A stretch of 64,000 nucleotides of DNA from Streptomyces cyaneochromogenes (GTDB lineage Bacteria > Actinomycetota > Actinomycetes > Streptomycetales > Streptomycetaceae): positions 4,092,001 to 4,156,000 of the forward strand of contig NZ_CP034539.1 of the NCBI RefSeq assembly GCF_003963535.1. The letters run 5' to 3'. Position 1 is the first letter of the stretch, and every line of letters begins with the position of its first letter. Under the pieces are notes generated by a model. It searched no databases. It saw only the letters and a list, made by a program, of their open reading frames with translations, and was not told where the DNA came from. Positions 52,452 through 61,801 of this stretch are shown piece by piece. A program made the translations under genes and the position numbers.

Positions 52452-52701
52452 CAGCGCTTCACCTCACCGATTCACCGATACCAGTACCAGTTCAACATTC
52501 ACACGATTCACAAGTCAGTACGCAGAGTCAGTACGCCTGTACACGGCCCTTGCCCTGATACGTCGGTCACAGTCCCCACCCCCCGGTGGCCGACATCACA
52601 GCCGACAGGTTCAGGGTGTCTCCTGCCCGACCGCGCCGAGGGAACACCCCCGTATTCGGCACAAATGATGTGACGTCTGATGCGGCGTCGGACCCGTGAG
52701 G

Positions 52702-53088
52702 TCAGCCCGGCCCGTCGGCCTCGTCGACCAGGGCGTCGTCGAGCGAGTCGTGGACCGTGAAGACCGCCGAGGCCCCCGTGATCTCGAACACGCGCGCAAC
52801 GGCGGGCAGCATGCCCGCGAGATGCACTCCGCCGCCGGCGGCCTCCGCCTTCAGGCGCGCGCCGAGCAGTACGTTCAGCCCCGTGGAGTCACAGAACTCG
52901 AGCCGTGAGCAGTCGACCACCAGCCGGCTGAAGCCCTTGGCGAGGCAGTCCTCGAGTGGCTCACGCAACAAATCGGCAGTGTGGTGATCCAACTCACCTG
53001 CCGGGGTCACCACGGCACTGGAGCCCTCTTCCCGCACCTCGACCAGAAGTCGGCCAGACTGTGCGCTGCCGACGGTCCCGCGGTCCAT
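52702..53088 (-). CDS. STAS-domain anti-sigma factor antagonist
   Basis: A 128-residue single STAS domain (RsbV/SpoIIAA type). LEFCDSTGLNVLLGA contains the serine normally phosphorylated by the kinase. Together with the kinase and sigma factor it makes a partner-switching module. The ATG at 53088 has GGAG about 11 bases upstream; a GTG at 53100 is less likely. A SigB-type promoter motif lies about 80 bases upstream. Confidence 0.92.
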   Translation of the reverse strand: MDRGTVGSAQSGRLLVEVREEGSSAVVTPAGELDHHTADLLREPLEDCLAKGFSRLVVDCSRLEFCDSTGLNVLLGARLKAEAAGGGVHLAGMLPAVARVFEITGASAVFTVHDSLDDALVDEADGPG

Positions 53089-53160
53089 GCCGTCTCTCAC
53101 TCCCGACGTCGTGGCTGCTGACTCACGCTCTCGAACACTACGCCTTCCCTACGCCCCCCA

Positions 53161-53184
53161 ACACCCGAACATCCACCCAGAAAC
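53161..53184 (-). promoter_or_regulatory. SigB-type promoter of the antagonist gene
   Basis: On the minus strand, GTTT, a 14-base spacer and GGGTGT match the streptomycete SigB-like pattern (GTTT-N14-16-GGGTAT) with one mismatch in the -10. It drives the STAS gene, suggesting positive feedback by the adjacent sigma factor or a related one. Confidence 0.5.
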
Positions 53185-53339
53185 GGACATTTCGGAACAC
53201 AGCGCACTTGCGGTGGGCTCCCGAAAGCGGGTAGGGCTAGTAGAGACACGTAACCGACTCGGCCGGCTTTGGAGGCGCCGCACACCGCAGTGCACACACA
53301 GGCTCCGGCAGCCATATGCCGAGAACGATGGAGGACATC

Positions 53340-54281
53340 ATGTCACCCCGGCTCGACGCATCGCATACCCAGAACGCGACGTCGGCACCCCGACCGGAAC
53401 ATCTGGATCCCATCGAGCAGAGCAACGACGTACACCCCGAACCGGACTTCGGTCAGGAGTTCGGGCAGGACGACGTACTCGCCGGGCTTCCGGACATCCC
53501 CCCTTATGACGAGGTGGGGCCGGTGGACGCGCGGGCCTTGTCGAAGACTCTCTTCGAACGGCTGGAGTCGCTGGAGGAAGGGACCCACGAGTACTCGTAC
53601 GTCCGGAACACGCTCGTCGAACTCAACCTCGCCCTGGTCAAGTTCGCCGCCTCCCGCTTCCGCTCGCGCAGCGAGCCGATGGAGGACATCATCCAGGTCG
53701 GCACCATCGGCCTGATCAAGGCGATCGACCGCTTCGAGCTCAGCCGCGGCGTGGAGTTCCCCACCTTCGCGATGCCGACCATCATCGGCGAGATCAAGCG
53801 CTTCTTCCGCGACACCTCGTGGTCGGTGCGGGTACCGCGCCGGCTGCAGGAGCTCCGGCTCGACCTGGCCAAGGCCGGCGACGAGCTGGCCCAGAAGCTG
53901 GACCGCGCCCCGACGGTGGCGGAACTGGCCGAGCGCCTCGACCTGACCAACGAAGAGGTCGTCGAGGGCATGGCCGCGTCGAACGCGTACACCGCCTCGT
54001 CGCTGGACGCCCAGCCCGAGGAGGACGACGCCGAGGGCGCGCTGGCCGACCGGATCGGCTACGAGGACCACGGCATCGAAGGCATCGAGTACGTCGAGTC
54101 GTTGAAGCCGCTCATCGCCGAACTCCCGCCCCGGGACCGGAAGATCCTCTCCCTGAGGTTCGTCGCGGGTATGACGCAGTCGGAGATCGGCGACGAACTC
54201 GGCATCTCGCAGATGCATGTGTCGCGGCTGCTGTCGCGCACACTGATCCGGCTCCGAAAAGGGCTGACGGTCGAGGAATGA
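53340..54281 (+). CDS. SigB/SigF/SigG-family RNA polymerase sigma factor
   Basis: A 313-residue group 3 sigma factor. An acidic leader of about 65 residues precedes region 2 (RNTLVELNLALVKFAASRF; EDIIQVGTIGLIKAIDRF; VEFPTFAMPTIIGEIKRFFR), region 3 and region 4 (LPPRDRKILSLRFVAGMTQ, then SEIGDELGISQMHVSRLLSR). GGAGG is five bases before the ATG. It sits divergent from the antagonist and kinase. By position it looks like sigI of S. coelicolor, but I did not verify this. Confidence 0.93.
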   Translation: MSPRLDASHTQNATSAPRPEHLDPIEQSNDVHPEPDFGQEFGQDDVLAGLPDIPPYDEVGPVDARALSKTLFERLESLEEGTHEYSYVRNTLVELNLALVKFAASRFRSRSEPMEDIIQVGTIGLIKAIDRFELSRGVEFPTFAMPTIIGEIKRFFRDTSWSVRVPRRLQELRLDLAKAGDELAQKLDRAPTVAELAERLDLTNEEVVEGMAASNAYTASSLDAQPEEDDAEGALADRIGYEDHGIEGIEYVESLKPLIAELPPRDRKILSLRFVAGMTQSEIGDELGISQMHVSRLLSRTLIRLRKGLTVEE

Positions 54282-54492
54282 CCGGTCGAGGAGCGGTGTC
54301 CGCTCCTTCGCACCGCCCAGCGCTGTGCCCGGTGCCCCGCCGAATTCGTCGGCAGGGCACCGGGCACAGCGCGTTCAGGAGTTACCCACAGAAACCCTTT
54401 CCCCAGAGCTTCCCTTCCTCCACTATGAGCCGTCATACCCGCCGGTAAGTCAGGACTCCGGACGGGTCGCACGGCTGCAAGGAGGCAGGCGG

Positions 54493-56058
54493 ATGGCTCG
54501 GGCCGACGACGGCAGGGACTCTGGCCCACGGGTGCACGCGGGCGCGTCCGACGCACGGCTCACCGAACTGCTGCGCGCCGACACGGCCACCGCGTACACG
54601 GCGCTCCAGGAACTGCGCGCCCGCCATCACGCACCCGTCCTCGGCTACGCCCGCCTGTGCACCCCGAACGCGTCCATGGCACGGCAGCTGGCGGCCCAGG
54701 CGTTCGCGCTGGCGGCCCGTCAGACGGCGCGCGGCGTCGACCCGGGCCTGCCCTGGCGGCTCCGGCTCCTGCTGCTGACCGCCCGGACGGCCGGGACGTG
54801 GGCCATGGACGAGCGGGCCGCCGGACTCGACGCGGGCCTGCTGCTCGTCCTGAACACGACGGGCCCCTCCGGCCCGGTCCCGCCGATGCTCACGGCGTTC
54901 CAGACCCTGTCGTCCCGCACACAGGGCCTGATCTGGTACGGCGTGGCGGAGGAGGAGCCGGGGGAACGGACAGCCGGTCTGCTCGGCCTCACCCGCGAGG
55001 ACGTGCGGTACGGCACCGCCCCTGCGCTACAGCAGCTCGCCCGCGCCTGTCTGCGCACCCGCCTCGCCGCCTCCGACGACCCCGACTGTCCCGACTTCGG
55101 CCGCCTCATCGAGGAGTCGGTACGTCCGGACAGCCCGCGCGCCAGCGCCGACCTGCACGCCCACATGGCGCACTGCCCGCACTGCACGACGGCGTACGAG
55201 GAGCTGTCGGCCCTGCGGGACGCGCCGCGCACGGCGCTGGCGGAGGGGCTGCTGCCGTGGGGTGGGACGGCCTATGCGGCGGGCAGCGCGGGAGAGTCGG
55301 AGACCGCCGGCCCGTCCGCGCGGGGGAGTTGGACGGAGCGGGCCCGGTCGTCGGACCGGCACCGGATCGTGCTGGTGTCGGCGGCGCTCGGAGTGGCCCT
55401 GCTGCCGCTGGTGGCGTTCCTGGCGGCACAGGGCGGATCGTCCGCGCAGGATCCGGTGGGCTCGGTCGGCACGCCGGTGAGCGTGCCACCGGCGGTGACG
55501 GTGACGGCCACGGTGTCGGCGACGCCGACCACGGCCTCCCCGTCGCCCTCACCGTCACCGTCGCGCAGCTCCAAGTCGCCGTCCCCCACGAAGAGTCCGA
55601 CGCCGACGAGGACGACGCGCCCCAAGCCGTCGCCCTCCCCCACGCGCCCGCCGGGCAGCGCGTACGCCCAGGTCGTGAACGTCGCCTCCGGGCTGTGCCT
55701 GGACGTGGGCGGCGCCTTCTTCAATGGGACGGACGTGGTCACGGCCCCCTGCAGCTCGTCGAGCACCCAGCGCTGGCGGGTCGACTCCGCGCGCGGTGTG
55801 CTGCAGTCGGCCGCCGATCCCGACTTCTGCCTGGACAGCCGGGGTTCGACGGACCGGGGCGTCGGGATCTGGGAGTGCGCGTCGGTCCACGGGTCCAACG
55901 GGCAGAACCTGCAGTTCGTCGTGGACGGCGACGGGGTGATCCGGCCGGCCATCGCGGTGGAGACCGCGGTGACACCGTGGGGTGGGGCCGGGGACGGGCT
56001 GTCGTTGGAGTCGGTGAGCGGGGGTGCGGGGCAGCGGTGGAAGGCGGGGGCCGCCTGA
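54493..56058 (+). CDS. Sigma-like/zinc-finger/membrane/ricin-lectin fusion protein
   Basis: A 521-residue protein. Residues 15-200 resemble the helical part of ECF sigma factors (AYTALQELRARHHAPVLGYA; TAFQTLSSRTQGLIWYGVAE; LTREDVRYGTAPALQQL). A ZAS-type anti-sigma zinc motif follows, H224-x3-C228-x2-C231, then a membrane helix (about 290-312), a Ser/Pro/Thr-rich linker, and a C-terminal ricin-type beta-trefoil lectin (NVASGLCLDVGG to QRWKAG). Cytoplasmic sigma/anti-sigma elements are therefore linked to an outward lectin. AAGGAGG precedes the ATG. Its stop abuts that of hutI. Confidence 0.85.
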   Translation: MARADDGRDSGPRVHAGASDARLTELLRADTATAYTALQELRARHHAPVLGYARLCTPNASMARQLAAQAFALAARQTARGVDPGLPWRLRLLLLTARTAGTWAMDERAAGLDAGLLLVLNTTGPSGPVPPMLTAFQTLSSRTQGLIWYGVAEEEPGERTAGLLGLTREDVRYGTAPALQQLARACLRTRLAASDDPDCPDFGRLIEESVRPDSPRASADLHAHMAHCPHCTTAYEELSALRDAPRTALAEGLLPWGGTAYAAGSAGESETAGPSARGSWTERARSSDRHRIVLVSAALGVALLPLVAFLAAQGGSSAQDPVGSVGTPVSVPPAVTVTATVSATPTTASPSPSPSPSRSSKSPSPTKSPTPTRTTRPKPSPSPTRPPGSAYAQVVNVASGLCLDVGGAFFNGTDVVTAPCSSSSTQRWRVDSARGVLQSAADPDFCLDSRGSTDRGVGIWECASVHGSNGQNLQFVVDGDGVIRPAIAVETAVTPWGGAGDGLSLESVSGGAGQRWKAGAA

Positions 56059-57273
56059 TCAGACTTCGCGTACGCCGCGCCGCCACACCTCGCTGACCAG
56101 CGGAACCCCCGGCCGGTACGCCAGGTGCACATGGCTCGGTGCGTCGAGGAGGAGCAGGTCCGCGCGGGCGCCCGGGGTGAGGCGGCCGATGTCGTCGCGG
56201 CGCAGGGCCGCGGCGCCGCCCGCCGTGGCGGACCAGAGCGCCTCGTCCGGGGTCATGCCCATGTCCCGTACCGCGAGCGCGATGCAGAACGGGACGGACG
56301 ACGTGAACGACGAGCCCGGGTTGCAGTCGGTGGACAGGGCGACGGTGGCGCCCGCGTCGAGGAGGCGGCGGGCGTTCGGCCACTGGGCGCGGGTGGAGAA
56401 CTCGGCGCCGGGGAGGAGGGTGGCGACCGTGTCGCCGTTCGCGAGGGCGTCGACGTCCGCGTCCGTGAGGTGCGTGCAGTGGTCGGCGCTGGCCGCGTCC
56501 AGTTCGACGGCCAGTTGCACGCCGGGGCCGTAGGTGAGCTGGTTGGCGTGGACGCGGGGGTGCAGGCCCTTGGCCTTGCCCGCGGTGAGGATCGTGCGGG
56601 CCTGGTCGCCGTCGAAGGCGCCCTTCTCGCAGAAGACGTCGATCCAACGGGCGTACGGGGCGCAGGCGTCGAGCATCTCGCCGGTGACGAGGGCGACGTA
56701 CGACGCCGGGTCCTCGGCGTAGTCCGGGGAGACGATGTGGGCGCCGAGGTAGGTGACCTCGTCGGTGTGGGCGGCGGCGATGCGCAGGGCGCGGGCCTCG
56801 TCCTGGACCGTCAGGCCGTAGCCGGACTTGGTCTCGAAGGTGGTGGTGCCCTGGCGCAGGGCCTCGGCGAGGTAGCGGGTGAGGTTGCGCTCCAGCTCCT
56901 CGTCGCTCGCCGCCCGCGTGGCCGCGACGGTCGTACGGATGCCGCCGGCGGTGTAGCCGCGGCCGGACATGCGGGCGTTGAACTCCTGCGTGCGGTCGCC
57001 CGCGAAGACGAGGTGCGAGTGGGAGTCGACGAAGCCCGGGATGACCGCCCGGCCACCTGCGTCGACCCGATTGTCAGTGGCGGGTGCTTTGCTTTGATCA
57101 CCGGTCCACACGACGCGGTCGCCTTCGATGACGACGGCCGCGTCCTGGATCAGTCCGAGGGGGGAATTGTCACCGAGGGAGGGGTCGTTGGTGACCAGGG
57201 CGGCGATGTTGGTGATGAGCGTGCTTGCGGTGCTCGCGGAGTGGGCGGGGCTGACGGTCGTCGCGTTGCTCAT
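56059..57273 (-). CDS. hutI: Imidazolonepropionase (HutI)
   Basis: A 404-residue amidohydrolase that opens imidazolone propionate to formiminoglutamate, the third step of histidine breakdown. Metal ligands are visible in VDSHSHLVFAGDRTQEF, the His in VHANQLTYGPG and the Asp in STDCNPGSS. TTFETKSGYGL is also typical. I chose the ATG at 57273, with AAGGA four bases upstream; an ATG at 57363 overlaps the hutF stop and would add a Pro/Ala-rich 30 residues. It closes the hut operon. Confidence 0.95.
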   Translation of the reverse strand: MSNATTVSPAHSASTASTLITNIAALVTNDPSLGDNSPLGLIQDAAVVIEGDRVVWTGDQSKAPATDNRVDAGGRAVIPGFVDSHSHLVFAGDRTQEFNARMSGRGYTAGGIRTTVAATRAASDEELERNLTRYLAEALRQGTTTFETKSGYGLTVQDEARALRIAAAHTDEVTYLGAHIVSPDYAEDPASYVALVTGEMLDACAPYARWIDVFCEKGAFDGDQARTILTAGKAKGLHPRVHANQLTYGPGVQLAVELDAASADHCTHLTDADVDALANGDTVATLLPGAEFSTRAQWPNARRLLDAGATVALSTDCNPGSSFTSSVPFCIALAVRDMGMTPDEALWSATAGGAAALRRDDIGRLTPGARADLLLLDAPSHVHLAYRPGVPLVSEVWRRGVREV

Positions 57274-57359
57274 GGCGTCCTTGGTGGCCTGGTCGGCGGT
57301 GGGGTCGGGTTCGGGGGCGGAGGCCGGTGCGGGCCGCGCGGGTGGGCGGCCCGCGGTCG

Positions 57360-58721
57360 TCATCCGCGCAGGGCTTCGACGGCGTCCGCGAGGGCTCCCG
57401 GCACATCGGGGACGAGGGTGTGGACCCCGTCCCGTACGACGTGCCGACCTCCCACGACCGTATGCGACACGTCTGCTGCCGACGCGGCGAATACGGTCGT
57501 CTCGGCCCCGAGCCGCGGAAGCGGCCCTGCCGTCCTGACCGAGTCGAGCGCGATCGTCGCGAAGTCGGCGCGCGCGCCCGGCTCCAGGGAGCCCACGTCG
57601 TCCCAGCCGAGGGCCGCGTGGCCGTCGGCCGAGGCCGCCCGCAGGAGGGCCGCCGCCGTCCAGTGACCTCGCGTGCGGGTGCGCAGGCGCTCGTTGAGCT
57701 CCATCGCGCGCGCCTCTTCGAGCAGGTCGATCACGGCGTGGCTGTCGGAGCCGAGGGAGAGCGGGGAGCCCTCGTTCTGCAGGGCGACGGCCGGTCCGAT
57801 GCCGTCGGCGAGGTCCCGCTCGGTCGTCGGGCACATGCAGGTGCCGGTGCCGCTGCCGCCGATCAGGGAGATGTCCTCGGCGGTGAGGTGGGTGTTGTGG
57901 ACGCCGGTGGTGCGCGGCCCGAGGACGCCGTGCAGGGCGAGGAGCTGGGTCGGGGTGCAGCCGTGGACCTCCAGACACGCCTCGTTCTCCGCGGTCTGCT
58001 CGGACAGGTGCACATGGAGCGGGGCCCGCCGCTCCTCGGCCCACCGCGCCACCGTCTCCAACTGGTCGGCGGGCACGGCCCGTACGGAGTGGATGGCCGC
58101 TCCGATCCGCGCGTGATCCTGTTCCTTGAGAACTGAACAGCGTTCGGCCCAGGCCTCGGCGTCGCCGTCGGAGAAGCGGAGCTGGTGGGTGGTGGGCGGC
58201 TGTCCGAAGCCGGAGGAGAGGTAGACGGTGTCGAGGAGGGTGATGCGGATACCGGCTTCGGCGGCGGCCGCGACGAGGGCCTCGCCCATCGCGTTGGGGT
58301 CGGCGTACGGGGTGCCGCCGGGCGCGTGGTGGACGTAGTGGAACTCGCCGACCGCCGTGATCCCCGCCAGCGCCATCTCGGCGTACACCGCGCGGGCGAG
58401 GGCGTGATAGGTGTCCGGGGTGAGCCGGTCGGCCGTGTTGTACATGACCTCGCGCCAGGTCCAGAAGGTGCCGGAGCCGACCTGGACGGTGCCGCGCAGG
58501 GCGCGGTGGAAGGCGTGCGAGTGGGCGTTGGCCAGGCCGGGGAGAGTCAGCCCCCGGAGGATCTCGGCGCCGGGAGGCGGGGTGGGGACCTCGGTTTGGA
58601 CGGCGGTGATGCGACCGTCCGCCCCCGCGGCGGAGCCGCTGGTGGACACGGTCACGGCCACACCCGGCTCGACGTGGGTGTCGAGCCAGGCGTGCTCCAG
58701 CCAGTAGGTCTTCGATGTCAC
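57360..58721 (-). CDS. hutF: Formimidoylglutamate deiminase (HutF)
   Basis: A 453-residue amidohydrolase that deaminates N-formimino-glutamate to N-formylglutamate. LPGLANAHSHAFHRALRG carries the HxH metal pair; VHLSEQTAENEACLEVHG, VHNTHLTAEDISLI and LGSDSHAVIDLLEEAR hold the other ligands. The GTG overlaps the M20 stop by GTGA. Presence of HutF means the route through N-formylglutamate. Confidence 0.95.
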   Translation of the reverse strand: MTSKTYWLEHAWLDTHVEPGVAVTVSTSGSAAGADGRITAVQTEVPTPPPGAEILRGLTLPGLANAHSHAFHRALRGTVQVGSGTFWTWREVMYNTADRLTPDTYHALARAVYAEMALAGITAVGEFHYVHHAPGGTPYADPNAMGEALVAAAAEAGIRITLLDTVYLSSGFGQPPTTHQLRFSDGDAEAWAERCSVLKEQDHARIGAAIHSVRAVPADQLETVARWAEERRAPLHVHLSEQTAENEACLEVHGCTPTQLLALHGVLGPRTTGVHNTHLTAEDISLIGGSGTGTCMCPTTERDLADGIGPAVALQNEGSPLSLGSDSHAVIDLLEEARAMELNERLRTRTRGHWTAAALLRAASADGHAALGWDDVGSLEPGARADFATIALDSVRTAGPLPRLGAETTVFAASAADVSHTVVGGRHVVRDGVHTLVPDVPGALADAVEALRG

Positions 58722-59998
58722 CTGCAGGCCAGCCCTTCCAGTACGTCGGCGAGTGCGAGGACCCCGGCCACGCAGTCGTCCTCGGCGGCGAACTCGGCCG
58801 GGGAGTGCGAGACGCCCGTGGGGTTGCGTACGAACAGCATGGCGGTCGGGATGCTCCCGGACAGGATTCCGGCGTCGTGTCCGGCGCCGGTGCCCAGGAC
58901 GGGGACGGTGAGGTCGGTGTCCTTGCCCAGGATGCGGCCCAGTTCGTCGCGCAGGGCGTGGTCGAACTCGACGACGGGCGTGAAGGACTCGCGGACGACG
59001 TCGAGGTCGATGCCGTGCGCTGCCGCGTACTCCCGCGCCGCCTTCTCGATGCCGCCGACGACGCGGTCGAGGGCGGCCTGGTCCTCGGCACGGGAGTCGA
59101 GCCAGCCGCGCACCAGGGAGGGGATGGCGTTGACGCCGTTCGGCTCGACGGCGATCTTGCCGAAGGTGGCGACGGCGCCGGCGAGTTCGGCCTCCCGGCG
59201 GGCTGCCAGCACGGTCTCGGCGTACGACAGCATCGGGTCCCGCCGGTCCACCAGCCGCGTGGTCCCCGCGTGGTTGGCCTCGCCCCGGAAGTCGAACCGC
59301 CACCGGCCGTGCGGCCAGATCGCGCTGGCGATGCCGACCCGGTCACCGGACAGGTCCAGCGCCCGGCCCTGCTCGACATGCAGCTCGACGAAGGCACCGA
59401 TGCGGGCGAGCCGCTCGGGGTCGGCGCCGATGGCGTCGGGGTCGTACCCGGCGGCCTCCATCGCCCGGGGCAGGCTGACCCCGTCCCCGTCGGTCAGCTT
59501 GTGGGCGCCCTCGACGGTGAGCTGCCCGGCGGTGAGCCGCGACCCGACGCAGGCGAGCCCGAACCGGGCGCCCTCTTCGTCGCCGAAGTTGACGATGGCG
59601 AGCGGTTTGGCGAAGTCCACGCCCCTGCCGCGCAGTTCGTCGAGCGCGGCGAAGGACGACACGACGCCGAGGGGGCCGTCGAAGGCACCCCCGTCCGGCA
59701 CGGAGTCCAGATGCGACCCGGTGACCACGGCGTCCCCGGCAGCGGGGTCCCCGAGCCAGGCCCACTGGTTCCCGTTCCGGTCGACCTCGTAGGCGAGCCC
59801 TCGTGCTTCGGCCTGCTCCTTGAACCAGGCCCGGCAGTCGACGTCCACGCCGGTCCAGGCGAAGCGGCGGTAGCCGTGGGAGGCGGGGTGGCGGCCGATG
59901 GGGAGGAGGTCGCGCCACATGTCGTGGAAGGAGGGACCACCCGCGACCGGCCGCGCTTCGTCAGTCGGTACAGGCTGTGGGCAGCCGTTCTGCGTCAC
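58718..59998 (-). CDS. M20-family amidohydrolase (annotated as allantoate amidohydrolase)
   Basis: A 426-residue zinc amidase of the M20 family, beta-ureidopropionase/allantoate amidohydrolase type. Ligands appear in TGSHLDSVPDGGAFDGPLG, FGDEEGARFG, VELHVEQG and VRNPTGVSHSPAEF. The GTG overlaps the hutU stop and its stop overlaps hutF. No allantoin gene is present, and the usual HutG deformylase is absent. The natural guess is that it hydrolyses N-formylglutamate (or the formimino form) in this operon; this is inference. Confidence 0.85.
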   Translation of the reverse strand: MTQNGCPQPVPTDEARPVAGGPSFHDMWRDLLPIGRHPASHGYRRFAWTGVDVDCRAWFKEQAEARGLAYEVDRNGNQWAWLGDPAAGDAVVTGSHLDSVPDGGAFDGPLGVVSSFAALDELRGRGVDFAKPLAIVNFGDEEGARFGLACVGSRLTAGQLTVEGAHKLTDGDGVSLPRAMEAAGYDPDAIGADPERLARIGAFVELHVEQGRALDLSGDRVGIASAIWPHGRWRFDFRGEANHAGTTRLVDRRDPMLSYAETVLAARREAELAGAVATFGKIAVEPNGVNAIPSLVRGWLDSRAEDQAALDRVVGGIEKAAREYAAAHGIDLDVVRESFTPVVEFDHALRDELGRILGKDTDLTVPVLGTGAGHDAGILSGSIPTAMLFVRNPTGVSHSPAEFAAEDDCVAGVLALADVLEGLACR

Positions 59999-61659
59999 GC
60001 GTCGTCACCTTCGCGCATAGGAACCCGGACACCCCGCTCGTCGGCGACCGACTCCGCGATGTCGTACCCGGCATCGACATGCCGGATGACGCCCATGCCG
60101 GGGTCGTTCGTCAGCACCCGGCGAATCTTCTCCCCGCCGAGCTTCGTACCGTCGGCCACCGTCACCTGCCCGGCGTGAATGGACCGCCCCATCCCCACGC
60201 CACCACCGTGGTGCAGGGACACCCAGGACGCACCCGACGCCACATTCACCATGGCGTTCAGCAGCGGCCAGTCGGCGATCGCGTCGGACCCGTCGAGCAT
60301 GGCCTCGGTCTCGCGGTAGGGCGAGGCGACGGAACCGCAGTCGAGGTGGTCGCGGCCGATGGCCAGCGGTGCCGCGAGCTCCCCGCTCGCCACCATGTCG
60401 TTGAAGCGCTCGCCGGCCTTGTCCCGCTCCCCGTAGCCGAGCCAGCAGATACGCGCGGGCAGGCCCTGGAAGTGCACCCGCTCCCCGGCCATCTTGATCC
60501 AGCGGGCAAGGGACTCGTTCTCCGGGAACAGGTCCAGGATCGCCTTGTCGGTCTTGGCGATGTCGGCCGGGTCGCCCGAGAGCGCCGCCCACCGGAAGGG
60601 GCCCTTGCCCTCGCAGAACAGGGGGCGGATGTAGGCGGGCACGAAGCCCGGGAAGGCGAACGCCCGGTCATAACCGGCGAGTTGGGCCTCGCCACGGATC
60701 GAGTTGCCGTAGTCGAAGACCTCGGCACCGGCGTCCATGAAGCCGACCATGGCCTCGACGTGCCTGGCCATGGACTCACGGGCCCGGGTGGTGAAGCCGG
60801 CCGGGTCCTTGGCCGCGTAGGAGGCCATGTCGTCGAAGTCGACGCCCACCGGGAGGTAGGCCAGCGGGTCGTGCGCCGAGGTCTGGTCGGTGACGATGTC
60901 GATGGGGGCGCCCTCGGCGAGCATGCGGGGCAGCAGCTCGGCGGCGTTGCCCAGCAGGCCGATGGAGAGCGGGCGGCGGGCGTCGCGCGCCTCGACCGCG
61001 AGATGGAGGGCGTGCTCCAGGCTGTCGGCCTTCACATCCAGGTAGCGGTGCTCGATGCGCCGCTCGATGGCGCGGGGGTCGACGTCGATACAGATCGCGA
61101 CGCCGTCGTTCATGGTCACGGCGAGCGGCTGGGCGCCGCCCATGCCGCCGAGGCCGGCGGTGAGGGTGATCGTGCCGGCGAGGGTGCCGTCGAACTTCTT
61201 CGCGGCGACGGCGGCGAACGTCTCGTAGGTGCCCTGGAGGATGCCCTGGGTGCCGATGTAGATCCAGGAGCCGGCCGTCATCTGGCCGTACATGGTCAGG
61301 CCCAGCTGTTCCAGGCGGCGGAACTCCTCCCAGTTGGCCCAGTCGCCGACGAGGTTGGAGTTGGCGATGAGGACCCGCGGGGCCCACTCGTGGGTCTGCA
61401 TGACGCCGACGGGACGGCCGGACTGGACGAGCATGGTCTCGTCCTGCTTCAGCCCCTTGAGGGTGCGCACCATCGCGTCGAAGGAGCGCCAGTCGCGGGC
61501 CGCCTTGCCGGTGCCGCCGTAGACGACGAGCTTGTCGGGGTGCTCGGCGACCTCGGGGTCGAGGTTGTTCTGCAGCATCCGCAGGGCGGCTTCCTGCTGC
61601 CATCCCAGGGCACTCAGTTCCGTACCGCGCGGCGCTCGGACGGGGCGGGGTCCTGACAT
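59995..61659 (-). CDS. hutU: Urocanate hydratase (HutU)
   Basis: A 554-residue NAD-dependent enzyme that hydrates urocanate to imidazolonepropionate, the second step of histidine catabolism. The glycine-rich NAD site (GLGGMGGAQPLAVTM), the catalytic Cys in RDHLDCGSVASPYRETEAM and the TGSWIYIGTQG-like AGSWIYIGTQGILQGTYE are intact. GGGAGGCAGACC precedes the ATG. First gene of the hut operon, with overlapping junctions after it. No hutH is here. Confidence 0.97.
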   Translation of the reverse strand: MSGPRPVRAPRGTELSALGWQQEAALRMLQNNLDPEVAEHPDKLVVYGGTGKAARDWRSFDAMVRTLKGLKQDETMLVQSGRPVGVMQTHEWAPRVLIANSNLVGDWANWEEFRRLEQLGLTMYGQMTAGSWIYIGTQGILQGTYETFAAVAAKKFDGTLAGTITLTAGLGGMGGAQPLAVTMNDGVAICIDVDPRAIERRIEHRYLDVKADSLEHALHLAVEARDARRPLSIGLLGNAAELLPRMLAEGAPIDIVTDQTSAHDPLAYLPVGVDFDDMASYAAKDPAGFTTRARESMARHVEAMVGFMDAGAEVFDYGNSIRGEAQLAGYDRAFAFPGFVPAYIRPLFCEGKGPFRWAALSGDPADIAKTDKAILDLFPENESLARWIKMAGERVHFQGLPARICWLGYGERDKAGERFNDMVASGELAAPLAIGRDHLDCGSVASPYRETEAMLDGSDAIADWPLLNAMVNVASGASWVSLHHGGGVGMGRSIHAGQVTVADGTKLGGEKIRRVLTNDPGMGVIRHVDAGYDIAESVADERGVRVPMREGDDA

Positions 61660-61675
61660 GGTCTGCCTCCCAGCG

Positions 61676-61695
61676 GACTGTGACTGCGAACAGTC
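61676..61695. promoter_or_regulatory. Inverted repeat upstream of hutU
   Basis: GACTGT (61676-61681) and ACAGTC (61690-61695) are perfect inverted arms with an 8-base spacer, 17 bases upstream of the hutU start. GAGGTGGA repeats follow directly (61695 and 61709). The 130-base divergent spacer also carries an A/T-rich part near 61735-61760. A hut operator is possible but unproven. Confidence 0.35.
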
Positions 61696-61801
61696 GAGGT
61701 GGAACTGTTGAGGTGGATATTCACATCCTGGCCGTCTGAATAGAACTAGTCAATACATTCGTGCGCCAGCAAGGCCGCGTCCCGGGTGTTTGGCTGGATG
61801 C

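Noticed and set aside
57274..57363. Longer hutI start at the ATG overlapping the hutF stop
   Set aside because: There is no ribosome-binding site for it and the added 30 residues are Pro/Ala-rich; the ATG at 57273 has AAGGA at a fair distance.
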